A stretch of 64,000 nt of DNA from Papio anubis (lineage: Eukaryota; Chordata; Mammalia; Primates; Cercopithecidae), in the NCBI RefSeq assembly GCF_008728515.1, contig NC_044984.1:120089349-120153348 (forward strand), written 5' to 3'. The notes under the pieces are model-generated. The model searched no databases, was not told where the DNA came from, and was given only the letters and a program-made list of their open reading frames with translations. This document shows positions 35,009 through 46,689 of the stretch, piece after piece. A program made the translations under genes and the position numbers. How positions within the stretch are numbered: position 1 is the first letter of the stretch; the number at the start of each line of letters is the position of its first letter.

Positions 35009-35716
35009 TCTTAGTCTGTTCAGTGCTCAGGGGTGGTGCTAATAAAAAATTCCATAGACTGGGTGGCTTATGAGCAACAGAAATGTATTTCTCACAGACT
35101 GGAGGCCGGAAGTCCAAGATTAAGGTGCCGGCAGATTTGGTGTCTGGTGAGGAACTGCTTCCAGTTCACAGATGGTGGCTTCTCGCTGTGTCCCCACCAG
35201 GTGGAGGGAGTGAAGGAGCTCTCTGGGATTTCTTTTTCTTTTCTTTCTTTGTTTTTTCTTTTTCTTTTTCTTATTTTTTTGAGGCAGAGTCTCGCCCTGT
35301 TGCCCAAGCTGGAGTGCAGGGGCATGATCTCGGCTCACTGCAAGCTCCGCCTCCCGGGCTCACGCCATTTTCCTGCCTCAGCCTCCTGAGTAGCTGGTAC
35401 TGCAGGTGCCTGCCACCACGCCCGGCTATTTTTTTTGTGTTTTTAGTAGGGACGGGGTTTCACTGTGTTAGCCAGGATGGTCTCGATCTCCTGACCTCGT
35501 GATCCGCCAGCCTCAGCCTCTCGAAGTGCTGGGATGACAGGCGTGAGCCACCGCGCCCGTTCTGGGATTTCTTTTATAAGGGCACTAATTCCATTCGTGA
35601 GGGCTCCACACTCATGACCTAATCACCTCCCCAAATCTCCACCGTCTAATACCATCGTCTTAGGAATAGGAGTTCAACATATGAATCTTGAGGACACCAA
35701 CTTTCAAACCATAGCA
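35009..35716 (-). mobile_element. MLT1/MST-type MaLR LTR split by an AluY
   Basis: Antisense MaLR LTR: GTCTTAGTCTGTTCAGTGCTC, GACTGGGTGGCTTATGAGC, TGGAGGCCGGAAGTCC. After the Alu it resumes with TATAAGGGCACTAATTCC and CCTAATCACCTCCCCA, ending CAAACCATAGCA. The two parts join cleanly when the Alu and one target duplication are removed. Confidence 0.88.
35237..35559 (-). mobile_element. AluY with 15-bp target-site duplication
   Basis: Minus-strand Alu with a T-rich tail (35237-35280, CTTT-enriched) and AluY features (CTGCAAGCTCCGCCTCCCGG and CTCCTGACCTCGTGATCC). TCTGGGATTTCTTTT is present at 35222-35236 and 35561-35575, a perfect duplication. Confidence 0.95.
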
Positions 35717-36502
35717 GGCTCTAAAGATCAAAGAGGTTCTTCCCCAGCTAGGACGGATTCAGTAGGTTTCTGTGTGGAGACAGAAGAATGGGTAAGACAG
35801 CTAACAAGTTACTCACACACATCTCCTCAGCCCTGGGATTCTGCTCAAACAGGGTCTGGACCCCTGCACAAATTGCCTGGTCATGCACTAGAGCTCAGAT
35901 TTTCCTACATGTCAATCATTCAGGAGTCATCCTTATGACTGTTTAAAAATCTGCGTGTCACCACACACCATCTCATACCAACTTTGTACAAGTTAGCATT
36001 TTTCTTTAACTCCACTTACTGCTTTAAGAAACATCATCTAAAGATAAATCACCTATCGCTGACATGAATGTATTAGCTCATGGCTTTCTCTGTCATTATA
36101 ATTCTAAATTTTAGGACAAAAATCAATGTATTTTGAATCATGACCTTGCATACTTCAACTTGTTTTCAGAAACCATTGTAACTGTGGCAGCAATCAATGG
36201 GGGATGCCAATGTGTTATTCAGTGAATGATACAGCAACCCACTATCTGGCCATACATGAATCCACACCAGCCAGGAAATTGGGGGATTTATCTGGAGTGG
36301 CAAGATGGCATCAGAGGGAAATAAGCTTAGATTTTTTTAAGTATAAAATAAGCTGACATAAGTCTAGATTTCTGTTGATTTTGCCTTAAATTAATGAGGA
36401 TGCAATTTTCAGTTTTCCCTAATACATAATGGGTTATCTTGAAGGACCTTCAAGGAGAGGTCCCTAAACTTTCTCTCCCAGGACTCTCTACCCAGAGTTT
36501 TC
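35717..36502. other. Unassigned stretch
   Basis: No repeat or gene recognised. The 85-codon frame at 35681-35938 starts in the LTR. Confidence 0.45.
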
Positions 36503-36518
36503 CAACTTTCAGTCTTTT

Positions 36519-36807
36519 TTTTTTTAGACAGTCTTGCTCTGTCGCCCAGCCTGGAGTGCAGTGGTGCGATCTTGGCTCACTGCAACCTCTGTCTCCTAGG
36601 TTCAGGTGATTCTCGTGCCTCAGTCTCCTGAGTAGCTGGGATTACAGGTGTGTGCCACCATGCGCAGCTAATGTTTTTGTATTTTTAGTAGAGATGGGGT
36701 TTCACCACATTGGCCAGGCTGGTCTCAAACTCCTGACCTCAGGTGATCCGCCCGCCTCGGCATCCCAAAGTGCTGGGATTACAGGGGTGAGCCACCATGC
36801 CCGGCCC
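36519..36807 (-). mobile_element. AluSx with 16-bp target-site duplication
   Basis: Minus-strand Alu from poly-T to CATGCCCGGCCC. The duplication CAACTTTCAGTCTTTT (36503-36518) and CAATTTTCAGTCTTTT (36808-36823) differs at one base. Confidence 0.95.
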
Positions 36808-37827
36808 AATTTTCAGTCTTTTGTGCAACATTCTTACTACTTTTTAAATAATATTTTTCATACTATTTGCATTGTTAATTACTTCATATTTTTATTTTAA
36901 AATATGTTATATACAAATGTTTAAAATGGACACTACATGAACAGTATGAATAGAAAACCAATATCATTTGTTTATAATAGAAAATCATGATGAAAATAGA
37001 GACAGAAAGAAAACAGCAATGAGCCTGATCCCTCCTTTCTGTTCGCTGTAAAGGGAGAACAGTGTCTGTCAAGGAGGAAAGGAATTAAAGGTTGCTGGGT
37101 ATTCCCCCAGCAGCCATCTCCAGTTTTGTTCAGGTATTAGGTGGCAGCGTTTGCCTATCCTCTAGTCCAGGTCATAGATCATGACTGTTCTATCATGCCA
37201 GTTACGGTGGTTCTATGCCTTTGTGGCTGTCAATGGTGTTGGATGCATTGTTTGACCCACTGAGACATGCTTAGAATTAGACTTCTGGCATCTTCCAAAA
37301 AAAATTTCTCTCTGATAAAAGTAAATGTAATGTAAGAAAACCCCATTCCTACCCCTTTTACTCCCTTTTACTTTGGGGGTTGTACTATGAGGGTGTGATG
37401 TTTGGATGTGTGGCAGCCATATTGTTACCATGAGGTACGATCCTGCACATTAAAGTCAATCAGCTGAGAGTGACAGATGAGCCTGGAGCCCTGATGATGT
37501 AGCTGAGTTGTTGAACCCTTTCTTCATGCATTTCAATGCTTCTTGCTGATCATATCTCTGTGGTTTAGCAAATTATGAGTGTGTTCGCTCTTACTGTGGC
37601 TGCACTCATTCCTAGCAGACACATTCATCCTATATTACTCCTAGTTAGGCCATAGTTATTTCCAGCCTTTGGCTTTTACTCATCCAGCCCCTGCCATTCT
37701 ACATCCTTCCTGTCCTTGACCTGTCCATATCCCAGCCATTTCTCTAGACCCTGCTTAATATTTAGCTCCAAGATACTGGAATCAGTGTAGATGTCAAAGA
37801 ATTACAGTCTTTTTGGAGGTGTCTCTG

Positions 37828-37940
37828 AAAATAATTAATTATTAATTAAGTTAATATAGATTAGTATTAATAATTAGATTAATAATAGTAACATTAAAAA
37901 TTAGATAAATAATTAATAATTGTTTAATAATTAAAACAAA
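37828..37940. repeat. AT-rich low-complexity tract
   Basis: ATTAATTAATAATTAG-type sequence, nearly GC-free for over 100 bp. Confidence 0.9.
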
Positions 37941-38034
37941 TATTTTATATGGAACAGTAACAAAATTATTTAGGATGTGTATGGACCAAAAGAGAGGGCA
38001 AACAAAATAAATTTTAAGTGATTTTCCTTTCTTT

Positions 38035-38105
38035 TTTCATTCATCTGTTAAATATTTAATAATTATCTACTAAATGCCTGGCACTTTCCTGCAGCAAACA
38101 AGATC
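38035..38105 (-). mobile_element. Short L2 3' tail fragment
   Basis: CATTCATCTGTTAAATATTT and ACTAAATGCCTGGCACTTTCC match the antisense L2 end (AACAAATATTTATTGAG..GTGCCAGGCACTG). Confidence 0.55.
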
Positions 38106-38592
38106 GACATTTTTCTTGTTTTTCTTGTTGTTGTTGATGGTGGTGTTGCTTCATTATGCCTGGCTGGCTGCCTAAAGGTATCTTTGCTTCCTCTGAGGCA
38201 TAAAATGCACAGACTTTCTGAAAGCTGCTTTGTACTTTTAAATGCAAATTACCGTTGGATGAAGTGAATGAGGCCTTGGAACAGATGAAATAACGAAAAG
38301 GAAGAAAATAAACTTACCTTTCTTTCTTATTTTCCGTTAGTCCATTTATGACCTATCGTCTCTTTCCTAGAAGTTAGACTTCAGTGGATCCAATTTCTTT
38401 CTTTGATCAGAAATGCCTCCTCAAGATGGTGCCGAACATGGGTGGTTATGGAAAAATGGTCATCAGATGTGAGGAGGTGGCTTCCTATTTGAATTTTTCT
38501 TTCTTGGGGCTGTCACTTCACACTCTTAGTTAGCACAGTGATCCCAGCCAGCTTGTCCTGTTGAGAAAGCGCAGGCCCTGCACTTTAATGAT

Positions 38593-38658
38593 GATTTTGC
38601 AGGAGCAAATGCATCCTCAGTCTGTGATTTTGCAGGAGCAAATGCATCATCAGTCTGG
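38593..38658 (+). repeat. 33-bp tandem duplication
   Basis: GATTTTGCAGGAGCAAATGC plus CATC or TCAGTCTG text occurs at 38593-38625 and 38626-38658 with about one or two mismatches. Confidence 0.95.
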
Positions 38659-39317
38659 GTGTTAGCTCAGATTTGACTGTGGCAGAGGATGGCAGGGAAA
38701 AGTGGCAGTGAGAACAATACTTCTCCAAGTGCTAATGGAGGAGGAGGGTGAACACCATGCTCAGGCAGGATTTTCAAGTTTTCTGCGATGATTTTATAGT
38801 TTTGACTTATTCACTTCAGTTGCAAAGATTTATATTTTAATTAAACTGAGTAATCAGCAGCTCACCTGCTATAAACTGGAAGTTTAAACCTAATGAATTG
38901 GAACTGTTAAAGGTTTTTATTTTAAAGGAATCATGATACACAGGGAATTGGAGGGAAGAACATAATGAAAAATAATAATCCTGAATGAAAATTGCCAAAG
39001 ACAAGTGGCCCTTGTCATGCATGGGGCTAGTTACTGAACTTAACTGAAACCTGCAATGCTTATTCTGTACTTAGGTATGCCAGAAATCTCTGTACAGTTG
39101 CTTTTTTCTTCCCTTTTCTGGAAGTGCTGGAGAATCCTGCCACTGAGAACTAGAAATTAATATTATGCATGTATTATAAGAGAAGAGAAACAAAGGCTGG
39201 TGGGGAGATGAAGACAATGAAGACATTTGGTCTCAGAATAATACCTCTTTGATGGAGTTAAGAGTATCTGACTCGAGACTCCTGGCACAAAATGGAAGCA
39301 CATACAGTAGGCGAATG

Positions 39318-39354
39318 AGGAAGAGAGAGAGAGAGAGAGAGTGAGAGAGAGACC
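39318..39354. repeat. (GA)n microsatellite
   Basis: AGAGAG run with one GT interruption. Confidence 0.95.
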
Positions 39355-39554
39355 AGGTGGACCAGATTTAGATGCCCAGGTTCTTGGGCTAGGTTGTAAA
39401 GACCCCAGACATGTGTATGAATTTTGATAGACTGAAATGGATATATAATATGTATATTTCTGGCTTACAGGAGGGGATTGCCATAGGCTGCAACTGAATT
39501 CATAACCAGAGCTAAAATTTCTTTAAGGTTGACATGCCAACATATGTATTCCTA

Positions 39555-40510
39555 AATACCTATTTTGAAATAGTTACAGATTCCTAGGAAGTCGCAAAGA
39601 AACATACAGGAAGATACCGTGAACATTTGGCCAGACTCCTACAAAGTTAATATCTCACATGACCGTAGTTCAGTATCAGACTAAGAAATTGATGTTGGTG
39701 CAACCCACAGTGCTCATTCAGGTTTTGCCAGTTATACATGCACTCCTGTATGTGTGTGCATGTGTGTTCGTATGTGTGTGCTTACTTTATAGTTCCATGC
39801 AATTTTATCACAAGGATAGTTTTTTTTGTTTGTTTTTGTTTTATTTATTTATATTTTTGAGTTAGAGATTGAGTCTTGTGGCCCAGGCTGGAGTGTGGTG
39901 GTACGATCTCAGCTCACTGCAACCTCCACCTCCCAGGTTCAAGCGATTCTCCTGCCTCAGCCTCCCAAATAGCTGGGATTACAGGCGTGTGCCACCATAC
40001 CCTGCTAATTTTGTATTTTTAGTAGAGACGAGGTTTCACCATGTTGGCCAGGCTGGTCTCGAATTCCTGACCTGAGGTGGTCCACCCACCTTGGCCTCCC
40101 AAAGTGCTGGGATTAGAGGCGTGTGCCACCACACCTGGCCACAAAGACAGTTTTGTGTAACCACCACAATCAAGATACATAACTGTACCCTCACCCTACG
40201 ACTCCTTAGTGCTACCCTTCTAGAGCCTCAGCTTCTTCTTCCCAGGCCCTGCTTCCTAGTAACCACTAGTCTGTTCTCATCTGTGTCATCATGTTATTTC
40301 ACAAATGTTATACAAATCGTGTCATATGTACTTTTTTGAGATTGGCTTTTCTTTCACTCAGTACAACACCCTTGATATTGATCCAGGTTGCTGTGTGTAT
40401 CAATAGTTTACTACTTATTGCTAGCAGAGTAGGATTCCATGATCTGCCTGCACCACAGTTCGTTTAACCATTCACCCATTAAAGTGCATGTGGGTAGTTT
40501 CCTGGGGGCC
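39555..40510 (-). mobile_element. L1M 3' UTR and ORF2 end, split by an Alu
   Basis: Antisense L1M 3' region: TTTTGAAATAGTTACAGATTCC, TCAGTATCAGACTAAG, TTTTGCCAGTTATACATGCAC and CAATTTTATCACAAGG. After the Alu it resumes with GTAACCACCACAATCAAGATAC, CTCAGTACAACACCC and CACCCATTAAAGTGCATGTGG. A clear collinear match to old L1 3' ends. Confidence 0.85.
39824..40139 (-). mobile_element. AluS inserted in L1M
   Basis: Minus-strand dimeric Alu with a TTTG/TTTA tail (39824-39856) ending CACCACACCTGGCC. The flanks CACAAGGATAGTTTT (about 39810-39824) and CACAAAGACAGTTTT (about 40139-40153) form an aged target-site duplication. Confidence 0.93.
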
Positions 40511-40680
40511 TGGGGGCCATTTTGAGCCTTACAGAAAAATCGCGTAATGTCTCTCTCCACAGCACTTAGAGATGTATCTGGGATTGAGCCATCTCATGTC
40601 CATCTAACAACACTCACACAAATGGGATGGGTGCACAGCCTTTGGACATGGTTGCCTAACTCTGGCAATAGAGATGAAGA

Positions 40681-40763
40681 AGATAGAGAGATGATGAAGA
40701 AGAAACACATACAAGTAATTGCCAGATAGAGAGATGAAGAAGAAACGCATAGAGGTAATTAGC
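40681..40763 (+). repeat. Roughly 43-bp tandem duplication
   Basis: AGATAGAGAGATGATGAAGA..AAACACATACAAGTAATTGCC is followed by AGATAGAGAGATGAAGAAGA..CGCATAGAGGTAATTAGC. The second copy is 3 bp shorter. Confidence 0.92.
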
Positions 40764-41524
40764 TTAAAAGCACGTTCTATGTGTGTGAGGCAGCAAGGGT
40801 GGAAACTGGGGCAAGTCTATTACAGAAAAATAGGTCGACATTCACATGAACCCCATGATGCCCCAAAGAAAGACTGCTTCTCCCCAACATCAGAACCAAT
40901 TAAAAATGGCAGCTGGGGTGTCCCCAGTCTAAACCCTGCAGAGTTTCCCCGAGTGGAAACTTGTGAAATGGCATTGTTTGCCTGAAGTCTTTATTCCATA
41001 AAATCTATTATAAGCATTAAACAGGAAAATAAAATTGAAGTTGTGAGAAAGATTAAAGCCATCTTGTACTAATGAGAGATATCTGTTTGTTCCTGTTTTG
41101 TAGATGTGCATTTACCCAATAGACAGGAGTTTTTTTTTTTGTTTGTTTGTTTTTTTTAAGTTGGAAATGAAAGTTAAAAAAAAAAAGTAAAACAAGCTAG
41201 AGATGGTTGCTGGTACTCCAGGGAAATTGACAGAATCAGGGCCACATTTGGAAAAGTTGTGTTTAGAGAAAGGCTCTGCAGCATGATTTTACAGTTTCTG
41301 ATAAACATATTTGAATTTTCATCTTGCAAATTCTCAGTATCATATGCATCCATACTGTTCCTCATTTGTCTGTTTGGCAGGTGTTAACTGAGCATCTTCT
41401 ACAAGCTGGCACCTGCTAGTGCCAAGAACACATTGGCAACTAAATCAAACACGGTAGCTGTCCTTAGGGAGACTGTGCTAGAGGTGAGACAGGTGTGAAT
41501 CACAACACTTAATGGCTAATGCTC

Positions 41525-41640
41525 ACCTGTCTTTTGTGACGCACCTGGCAGTCTTCTAAGGGCTTTGCAAATATATTAGCTTTTCAAATTCTTCTGATAA
41601 TTCTAAGACAGAGTAAGTCTTATTATTTTTGTGCCCTCCA
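41525..41640 (-). mobile_element. MIR SINE, diverged
   Basis: CACCTGGCAGTCTTCTAAGG, GCTTTGCAAATATATTAGC and GAGTAAGTCTTATTATTTT follow the antisense MIR order (GCCAGGCACTGTTCTAAGC.. GGTACTATTATT). Confidence 0.6.
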
Positions 41641-42314
41641 TTTCTGTTGCTTTCTACAGGCAGTGTTGACTTGGACTTAGGATTGCCATGAGTGTTTTCA
41701 TTAGTGGCTCATTCTTGCTTATGGCTCATTGCTCTTCCCAGCTCTGCCTTTTCTCTGGGAAGCTGGTGTCTGAGTTTGCCCTTCATCCTCACTTCTCGTC
41801 TTTAGTCCAGGACAGGAGGCAGGGGAGAGAGTGTCTCTGGCTGGAGCGTGAAGGTGGAATCACGGGGGAATCGACTGTGGACCTGCCTCCTCCCCAGATA
41901 CAAAGCCTCCCAGGCCTCACCCTTTCCTCACAGGGCCGCCTTCCGGCAACCATTTCTCTGCCTCCTTCAGAGGATACAGCGCCTCTTGCCAAGCCTGAGT
42001 GAAGTCATGGATTAAATATCCAGAACCCAGGTGAGATCCCTTCTTTTGTTTCCAAACAACTTACAGGTGGGCTCAGATTTGGACGCTAACTGCTTAGAGA
42101 AGTTCCCCAGGAAACCCTCTCTTCCTGGCACATGATCTCCATTTAAACCTTTTTCAGTTCAAGCAATCAGAAGAAACTTACTGGGGAGAGTGAGTTTTTG
42201 CAATGTCTGAATTATAGGAAATGTGAAAAAGAAATGCACATTTGGGGCTTTCAGATGTCCATCTTAAACTACAGATATGTCGATATGTCTGGGTGTTTTC
42301 AAAGGTGTGCAAGG

Positions 42315-42599
42315 GGCTGGGCGTGGTGGCTCATGCCTGCACTTTGGGAGGCTGAGGCAGGCGAATCACAAGGTCAAGAGATCGAGACCATCTTGGTCAA
42401 CATCTTGAAACCCTGTCTCTACTAAAAACACAAAAAATAGCTGGGCATGGTGGTGCGTGCCTGTAGTCCCAGCTACTCGGGAGGCTGAGGCAGGAGCATT
42501 GCTTGAACCTGGGAGGCAGAGGTTGTAGTGAGCCGAGATCACGCCACTGCACTCCAGTCTGGCAACAGAGCAAGACTCTGTCTCAAAAAAAAGAAAAAG
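42315..42599 (+). mobile_element. Alu with small 5' internal deletion
   Basis: Dimeric Alu starting GGCTGGGCGTGGTGG. The TGTAATCCCAG segment is missing between CATGCCTG and CACTTTGGGAGG. It is flanked by AAAGGTGTGCAAGG at 42301-42314 and by GTGTGCAAAAAGGTGTGCAAGG after the tail. Confidence 0.92.
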
Positions 42600-42972
42600 T
42601 GTGCAAAAAGGTGTGCAAGGACCTGGTGTGTGGTGGTCAGAGGTGTACTCTTGAGAGGATGAGCACACTGTCACCTTTGCAACTTTCCTCAGTGTGTAAC
42701 TCATGAGCAGTATTTCCATGTCTGCCAAGCACTGAATAGTTCTTTGGAAGTCCTCCTTCAGGCTTTCAGTGTGAAAGGACAATGCCCTCCTCTCACTCAG
42801 GCCTTTGATGTGTGCTGCAGATTTTAAGAAAGAGACAAGGAGGAGGGCTGCTCTGCTGATTCAGGAGTGAGCATGAACTCTGAGCAATCTTGGGGCTTTC
42901 TCATATCTTTGCTGTCGGCACACCTGCCCTGGCCAACTCTCCATCCTTACCAAAGCCCCCGGGGAATAATGC

Positions 42973-43404
42973 TTGTGGTAGGCAGAACAAGAGTCCAAAA
43001 GATGTCCACGTCCTAATCCCGCGGACCCATGAATATGTGACCTTACATGGCAAAAGGGATTAAGTTAAGAACTTGAGATATGTAGATTATCTTGGACGAC
43101 CCAGGCATACACAATGTCATCAAAGGGGTTTTCATAAAAAGGGAGGAAGGACGGTGGGAGTCAGAGAAGGCGACGTGGTGATGGAAGCAAAGGTCAGAGG
43201 CGTGGGCGGTCACAGGCCTAGGGAAGCGGGCGGCCTCCAGAAGCAGGAAAAGGCAAAGAAACGAATTTTCCTCTTGAATGTCCAAAGGAACACAGCCTGC
43301 AGACCCATTTCAGACTTTTGGCCTCCATAACTCTAAGATAATAAATGTGTTTTTTTAAGAACTTGGCTTACGGCTATTGTCATAGCAGTGACAGAAAACA
43401 AATA
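42973..43404 (+). mobile_element. MLT1-type MaLR LTR
   Basis: Long collinear match to the MLT1 consensus: AAAAGATGTCCACGTCCTAA, GAATATGTGACCTTACATGG, GATTATCTTGGACGACCC, GATGGAAGCAAAGGTCAGAG, GACCCATTTCAGACTTTTGG, CTAAGATAATAAATGTG. Full length. It contains an AATAAA polyadenylation signal. Confidence 0.92.
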
Positions 43405-43705
43405 GACTGCCCATTGATCAGTGGGGACAAAGGGCTGCATCTTTTCCAGGACATCTTCTGCCTTCAAGGTGGCAATGTGGGCCCTGGATGCTTAGATTCT
43501 GGCTTTTCTCCATTGCTTATCTGTGAGGACAGGCCTGGAGCTCCCTGCTGTGAGTGAACCCCAACACTCTTGTGCTGTGCTGCCCCCAGGACTTCAGAGT
43601 AGCCAAGGAAGGGCGGTTTCTCAACAGTTCTCTGAGACTCTCAGGTGTGTGGGCTGTGGTGTTTGCCTTTCCGCCTGTGACAGGCCCTTGTGCTCTGGGT
43701 TGGGC

Positions 43706-43756
43706 AGAAAAGGGAAAAGGAGGGGAGAGGGCAGAAAAGGGAAAAGGGAAAGAGCC
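43706..43756 (+). repeat. Purine-rich tract with duplicated GGGCAGAAAAGGGAAAAGG
   Basis: Almost pure G/A for about 50 bp. The block GGGCAGAAAAGGGAAAAGG occurs twice. Confidence 0.85.
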
Positions 43757-44509
43757 TGGGAACCACAGGCTGGTCTTCCCCATATTTTCTGGTGTAAAAC
43801 TCAGTGAAGTTCAAGAAGTTTAATCCAAACTTGGCTTTTAAAAAAGTGGTTATAAAAGTTAAAATTAAAGTAGAGGGACAGAATGTGCTTTAAGGATTGT
43901 TTGTTGAATTTCAACTTTGAACTCTTAGGCATAGGGTACATGGTGCTCTGTTTCCCTTGTTTGCTGGACTCTGTAGATATTAGAGGTCAGCCTGCAGGAG
44001 AGACGTTGCCTTTGCAAACATTTAATTCAGGCTTGGAGGAAATGGATCTATGTCTACACACCAGAGAGTGGAGTACTGGAACGGTCCTCTAGCAGTTCCA
44101 GCAGCGGAGTGTGTGGATCCCGAGGTGTATGACTCAGTGTACCCAGTGGCCCCATGGCACCCCCTGAGGCCACCCAGAAGGAGGTAGGGATACAACTCCA
44201 GGGCTGAGTAGGGTCCTTCCTCTGGCACCTGCTCTTCTTGCTAGTGAGAGACACAGCTCATTACCTGAATAGGGTCCTGAGCATGGCAGGAACAATCCCT
44301 GGGGCTCTTTATGTGGAAACTGGAGTTTTAAGAGAAAAAAACTGGGTGGGATGGGGTGAGATGAGGCATTGATGAATATTAAATGGTAGAACCCTACCAG
44401 GCAGCTTCTAGCCACTTTAGATTTGCAGGTCTTGGTCTTGAGGTTTTTGGTTTTTTGTTGTTGTTTTTTTTTTCTACGTGTAGTTTGATGATTTGTTTTC
44501 ATTTGGTGC

Positions 44510-44533
44510 AATTCAATTCAATTCAATTCAATT
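44510..44533. repeat. (AATTC)n pentanucleotide repeat
   Basis: About five tandem AATTC units. Confidence 0.95.
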
Positions 44534-44612
44534 GGAAACAGTAACGAGATTCTACCTACACTTCACCTTGTTTTGTGCTGGGTGCTGGGGACACAGTGGG
44601 TGGTAAGACCTT

Positions 44613-45092
44613 CTTGTGGGTTCAGTTGTGTCCCCACAAGATGATATGTTAAATCCCAACCCTGGGCACCTACCAGTGTGACCTTATTTGGAAATAGGGT
44701 CCTTGCAGATGTAATTGAATTAAGGTAAGATCATACTGGATTAGGGTAGGTTAATGACTAGCCTGGGTTAGTCACTGGGCTACATCCAGTGACTAGTGTG
44801 CTTATATGAAATCCATGTGAAGACTCTGAAAGAGAGAGGAGAGACCTTGTGAAGACAGAGGCAGAGACTGGAGTGACGTGTCCTCAAGCCAAGAAATACC
44901 TAAGATTGTGGCAACCAAAGGAAGCTGGGGGGAGAGAGAGAATAATTCTTACCTAGAAAATGCAGAGGGAGAATGGCCCTGCCAACACCTTGATTTCTGA
45001 CTTCTGACCTCCAGAACAGAGAGAGAATGGATTTCTGTTGCAAGATACCCAGTTAGTGGATATTTATTAGGACAACCCAGGGAAACTAACAT
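44613..45092 (+). mobile_element. MLT1-type MaLR LTR
   Basis: TCAGTTGTGTCCCCAC, GTGTGACCTTATTTGGAAAT, GGTCCTTGCAGATGTAATTG, CACCTTGATTTCTGACTTC, CTCCAGAACAGAGAGAGAAT, GGGAAACTAACAT. In order and near full length. Confidence 0.88.
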
Positions 45093-46202
45093 AAGCTTCC
45101 TCTCTGCCCTCAAGTTGCCCAAAGTCCAGGAGGAGAAGTGGCCACATAGGTAGGAAGCACCTTGTCTTGAAAAGCCCACAGATTGGGAATTGTCCATGGC
45201 TTTCTAGCTTTGGTATTTCCTCGGGAACACATTTAGGGAAGAGGAAAGCCCCCACACGTGAGTGAGCCTTGTGAATTGAGCCTGATGTGAATTCACATGT
45301 GAATTGAGCGTTCCTCAATTCACAGCAGGCCGTCAACTGCTGGAGCCACTGCTGTGGGCTTCTCCTTGGACACTGGCATAGTTCATAATTAATTACAGTT
45401 CCTTTACCCAAAGAATCCACTTTAGAAATAAAATAAGCTGTTTATGTTGCATTCTCTATTGTGAGATTTTCTTTCTTTCCTTCTCTCTGTTTCTTGCCTT
45501 CTGAGAACTCGGTGTGGATCTTTGTGTGAAAAATTCTAATTACTGTTCCCAAGACTGGCGCATCTCTTTTTCCTCTTGTATCTCCTCAAAAGTTTCATTT
45601 CTGGGTTATTGTCTATTATTTCAGCATAGAAAATAAAAAGAATGCTCTTGGCATGCACTGCGCATTAATTATCATTTGAGAGCTTGCCAGAGCTGCTTGA
45701 AGGGGCATTTAGAGAGTTGGTTGTCTTTTAAGTTCAAAGGTGCAAACACACAGAAGAGAAGAATGAAGAAAGCACTGCCTGGGTCTTAGAGCAGCCGGCT
45801 CTGCGGAATGGCTTTTTAAACAGGATGCTTTCTGTTTGCGGTTAAGGATAAATCTGGGTGTACTTTGCCTGGAAATTACGGTTTTGACTAATTGCAGAAA
45901 TAGTCTTGAGCAGAGAGTGGCTCTCTGAAGACTCAACTGTGGATCCTTTGGGAGAATTAGTTCGTGGGTGAAAATAAAACCATGCTACTTCTTTTGAAAA
46001 GTGATGACGGTCAGCCTCTGACTGCCTGCCTGAGGGCTCGGAAATGTTTTTTCCTCTCCAGACCTCCAATTTCTCTTCCTGCAAAATGAGGTGGATGTGT
46101 AAGGTTCATGATTCTGTTTTTCACGGAACACTCCTTAAGAGAAGTCCTTCTGGGAAAACACAAGCTGTTCCAGAGTCAAACAATACTGAGGAACCTTGAA
46201 AC
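45093..46202. other. Unassigned stretch, possibly partly conserved
   Basis: No repeat recognised. 45420-45700 is AT-rich single-copy DNA (AATAAGCTGTTTATG, GCATTAATTATCATTTGAG) of the kind sometimes conserved. A hairpin-forming site lies at 45270-45324. Confidence 0.35.
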
Positions 46203-46217
46203 CTGTATCTTATTTTT

Positions 46218-46429
46218 TTATTATTATACTTTAAGTTCTAGGGTACATGTGCACAACGTGCAGGTGCAGTGAGAACACTTGGACACAGGAAGGGGAACAT
46301 CACACACTGGGGCCTGTTGTGGGGTGGGGAGAGGGGGAGGGAGGAGGGATAGCATTAGGAGATATACCTAACGTAAATGACGAGTTAATGGGTGCAGCAC
46401 ACCAACGTGGCACATGTATACGTATGTAA
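46218..46429 (-). mobile_element. Twin-primed (5'-inverted) young L1PA 3' end
   Basis: The left part (46218-46266) is the L1PA terminus on the minus strand: TTATACTTTAAGTTCTAGGG and GCACAACGTGCAGGT. The right part (46267-46429) is the adjoining L1PA 3' UTR on the plus strand: GAGAACACTTGGACACAGG through GCACATGTATACGTATGTAAC. CTGTATCTTATTTTT flanks it perfectly at 46203-46217 and 46430-46444. Near-consensus sequence implies a fairly recent insertion. Confidence 0.92.
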
Positions 46430-46689
46430 CTGTATCTTATTTTTAAGTGATTCACAAGGTACCACAGAATATAAAAAATGGAGATGTCCAACAATAAAAA
46501 AGCCTGTTGAAATTTGCCACACTCTTTCATGTATTCATCCATTTCTTCTCAGTTATTCAATAGGACTATAACTTAAAAGGATCATAAAATAACGTATGAA
46601 GTGTAGTTATTTAAGTGACATTCATATCTCTATGTATTTTTCCAGGTATCTTCTGTGTCTCTACATTTCATTCTATTTTCCCTACTCCT

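Larger units (their letters stand above)
36824..39554. other. Mostly unassigned AT-rich stretch
   Basis: Contains an ATTAAT-rich low-complexity tract, a short L2 tail and a 33-bp tandem duplication, listed separately. Sequence at 37120-37500 has features of an old repeat (TGAGACATGCTTAGAATTAG and CAGCCATATTGTTACCATGAGG) that I cannot name. Confidence 0.4.
40511..42314. other. Mostly unassigned stretch
   Basis: Holds a 43-bp tandem duplication (40681-40763) and a MIR (41525-41640). The 41370-41500 text (TGTTAACTGAGCATCTTCTAC) may be a diverged L2 tail. A 104-codon frame at 41688-42002 has no recognisable domain. Confidence 0.4.
43405..44612. other. Unassigned stretch
   Basis: No gene recognised. 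It contains a purine-rich tract and a pentanucleotide repeat, listed separately. Open frames of 88-125 codons on both strands lack recognisable domains. Confidence 0.4.
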
